DNA of 33,471 nucleotides from a virus, in IMG/VR virus record IMGVR_UViG_3300030329_002175, positions 1 to 33,471 of that record, one strand, 5' to 3'. The position numbers and the translations under genes are program-made. Numbering within the stretch: position 1 is the first letter of the stretch; each line of letters starts with the position of its first letter. Below are positions 32,804 through 33,471 of this stretch, piece by piece. A model generated the notes under the pieces. The model did no database searches and was not told the DNA's origin. It was given only the letters and a program-made list of their open reading frames with translations.

Positions 32804-33471
32804 TTTGAGTTCTTTGCATTGTTAGGCTTTTTTCTTCCTCTTTAAGCTCATCTATAAGCTTGACGCTAGAAAAAGCTTCAATCTTATCAGTAGTCTTAAG
32901 TAAATGCTTTTCTTTCATACCATGCATATCTTGAAGATTCTCAACTGCTTTTAAAAGATTGTTAGTCTCGTTCTTCTTACGCGCTAATTCTATTGCTTCT
33001 TTAAGTAAATCTAGCGTAAAATCTTCATCCATGCCATGGTCACTAAGGCGTTTTGCCATCTCTTCTCTTACCATACCTTGGAATGTCTCCGTTTTCATTG
33101 TACGTTTCCACTTACGTTTCTGAGAATCATTTATCTCACCTAATGCCCATTCTATAGCCTGGTCATAATCAGGCTTTAATGCAAACATCATTGCAAGTGC
33201 TTTCATCTTATTCTGCTTAGACTGAACCTGTATATAAGGCTTACCAGTCATAGTCACATTAGTTTTGCGTCCCCTTGCATATAACGGACGTGTTTTATGC
33301 TTAGGGCTAAAAAAGGTATATCCAAATGGAAATCTCATATAAATATTCTTACGACCTGAATTGTCAGTATACTCCCTACGGGAAAGAACTTTAGATACGT
33401 ATCCATCATCTGAAAGAGCGTATTGACCAGGATTAGCCTTTTTCCAGGGTCTATACTTAATATTACGTTGC
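32763..33471 (-). CDS. Candidate small terminase-like protein, cut by the window edge
   Basis: The reading frame is open to the last base of the window, so at least 235 residues are present and the 5' end is missing. An internal ATG at 33338 is not the likely start, because the upstream 44 codons read as good protein (RPWKKANPGQYALSDDGYVS, then REYTDNSGRKNIY). The C-terminal half is helical and charged, with a coiled coil (about the last 120 residues, LARKKNETNNLLKAVENLQD). The gene lies shortly ahead of the large terminase, so it may bind the packaging site on DNA. The identification as small terminase is by position and helical build, not by a recognised motif. Confidence 0.5.
   Translation of the reverse strand, partial: QRNIKYRPWKKANPGQYALSDDGYVSKVLSRREYTDNSGRKNIYMRFPFGYTFFSPKHKTRPLYARGRKTNVTMTGKPYIQVQSKQNKMKALAMMFALKPDYDQAIEWALGEINDSQKRKWKRTMKTETFQGMVREEMAKRLSDHGMDEDFTLDLLKEAIELARKKNETNNLLKAVENLQDMHGMKEKHLLKTTDKIEAFSSVKLIDELKEEEKSLTMQRTQIEEKKDNESSDKE

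Noticed and set aside
1-33471. tRNA genes, CRISPR array, integrase or attachment sites
   Set aside because: Reading both strands, I found no cloverleaf-like element, no regularly spaced repeats and no recombinase.

Overview
The window is a stretch of a tailed double-stranded DNA phage genome (Caudoviricetes). It holds almost the whole packaging and virion module on the minus strand, from about 33.5 kb down to 1.5 kb, and a short plus-strand run of small genes at the left end that converges on it. The DNA is AT-rich (about one third GC by eye). Genes are packed head to tail, often with TAATG or GTG stop/start overlaps, and most starts have a purine-rich Shine-Dalgarno sequence (AAGGAG, GGAGG, AGGAG). 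The host is therefore probably an AT-rich bacterium that uses Shine-Dalgarno initiation, but I cannot name it. I see no tape-measure gene, sheath or baseplate. The gene order is portal, scaffold, coat, adaptors, tail protein, internal proteins, giant internal protein. This suggests a podovirus-like particle, which is inference.

Read right to left along the minus strand (the direction of transcription), the layout is as follows. (1) Packaging: a candidate small-terminase-like protein cut by the window edge, a small 2-oxoglutarate/Fe(II) oxygenase, two small unknown proteins behind near-identical leader sequences, and the large terminase. (2) Head: portal, scaffold-like protein, major capsid protein, then three neighbouring proteins sharing a beta-sandwich motif (probable decoration proteins). 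A strong UUCG stem-loop lies between the first two of these. (3) Two very basic small proteins, one arginine-rich and protamine-like. (4) Neck and tail: an adaptor, a repeat-rich fibre-like protein, a second adaptor and several tiny genes. (5) Accessory and lysis region: a holin-like 50-residue protein, a 56-residue protein, a zinc-ribbon protein, a calcineurin-like phosphoesterase, and a BhlA/UviB-like one-helix protein. (6) Tail hub: an 872-residue protein and a 106-residue partner. (7) Ejection proteins: three glycine/alanine-rich or coiled internal proteins, then a single 3254-residue protein.

The 3254-residue protein (1504-11268) is the most remarkable feature. Near its middle it has the RNA polymerase double-psi beta-barrel signature D-L-D-G-D (residues 1571-1575). 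An R-x-P motif lies 37 residues upstream, and an SSAAK segment with a candidate catalytic lysine lies about 360 residues upstream. An N-terminal region (about 400-600) looks like a SLOG/cpYpsA-type nucleotide-binding domain. It sits at the end of the internal virion protein cluster. I read it as a virion-packaged, single-chain multisubunit-type RNA polymerase, analogous in role to the giant virion polymerases of N4 and the crAss-like phages. It would be injected with the DNA to transcribe early genes.

A second global oddity is stop-codon use. Of about 36 gene ends I could read, 26 are TAA, 8 TAG and only 2 TGA. One TGA is followed by 38 in-frame sense codons and the other by an immediate in-frame TAG. 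No endolysin, DNA replication genes, integrase, tRNA genes or CRISPR arrays are visible in this window.
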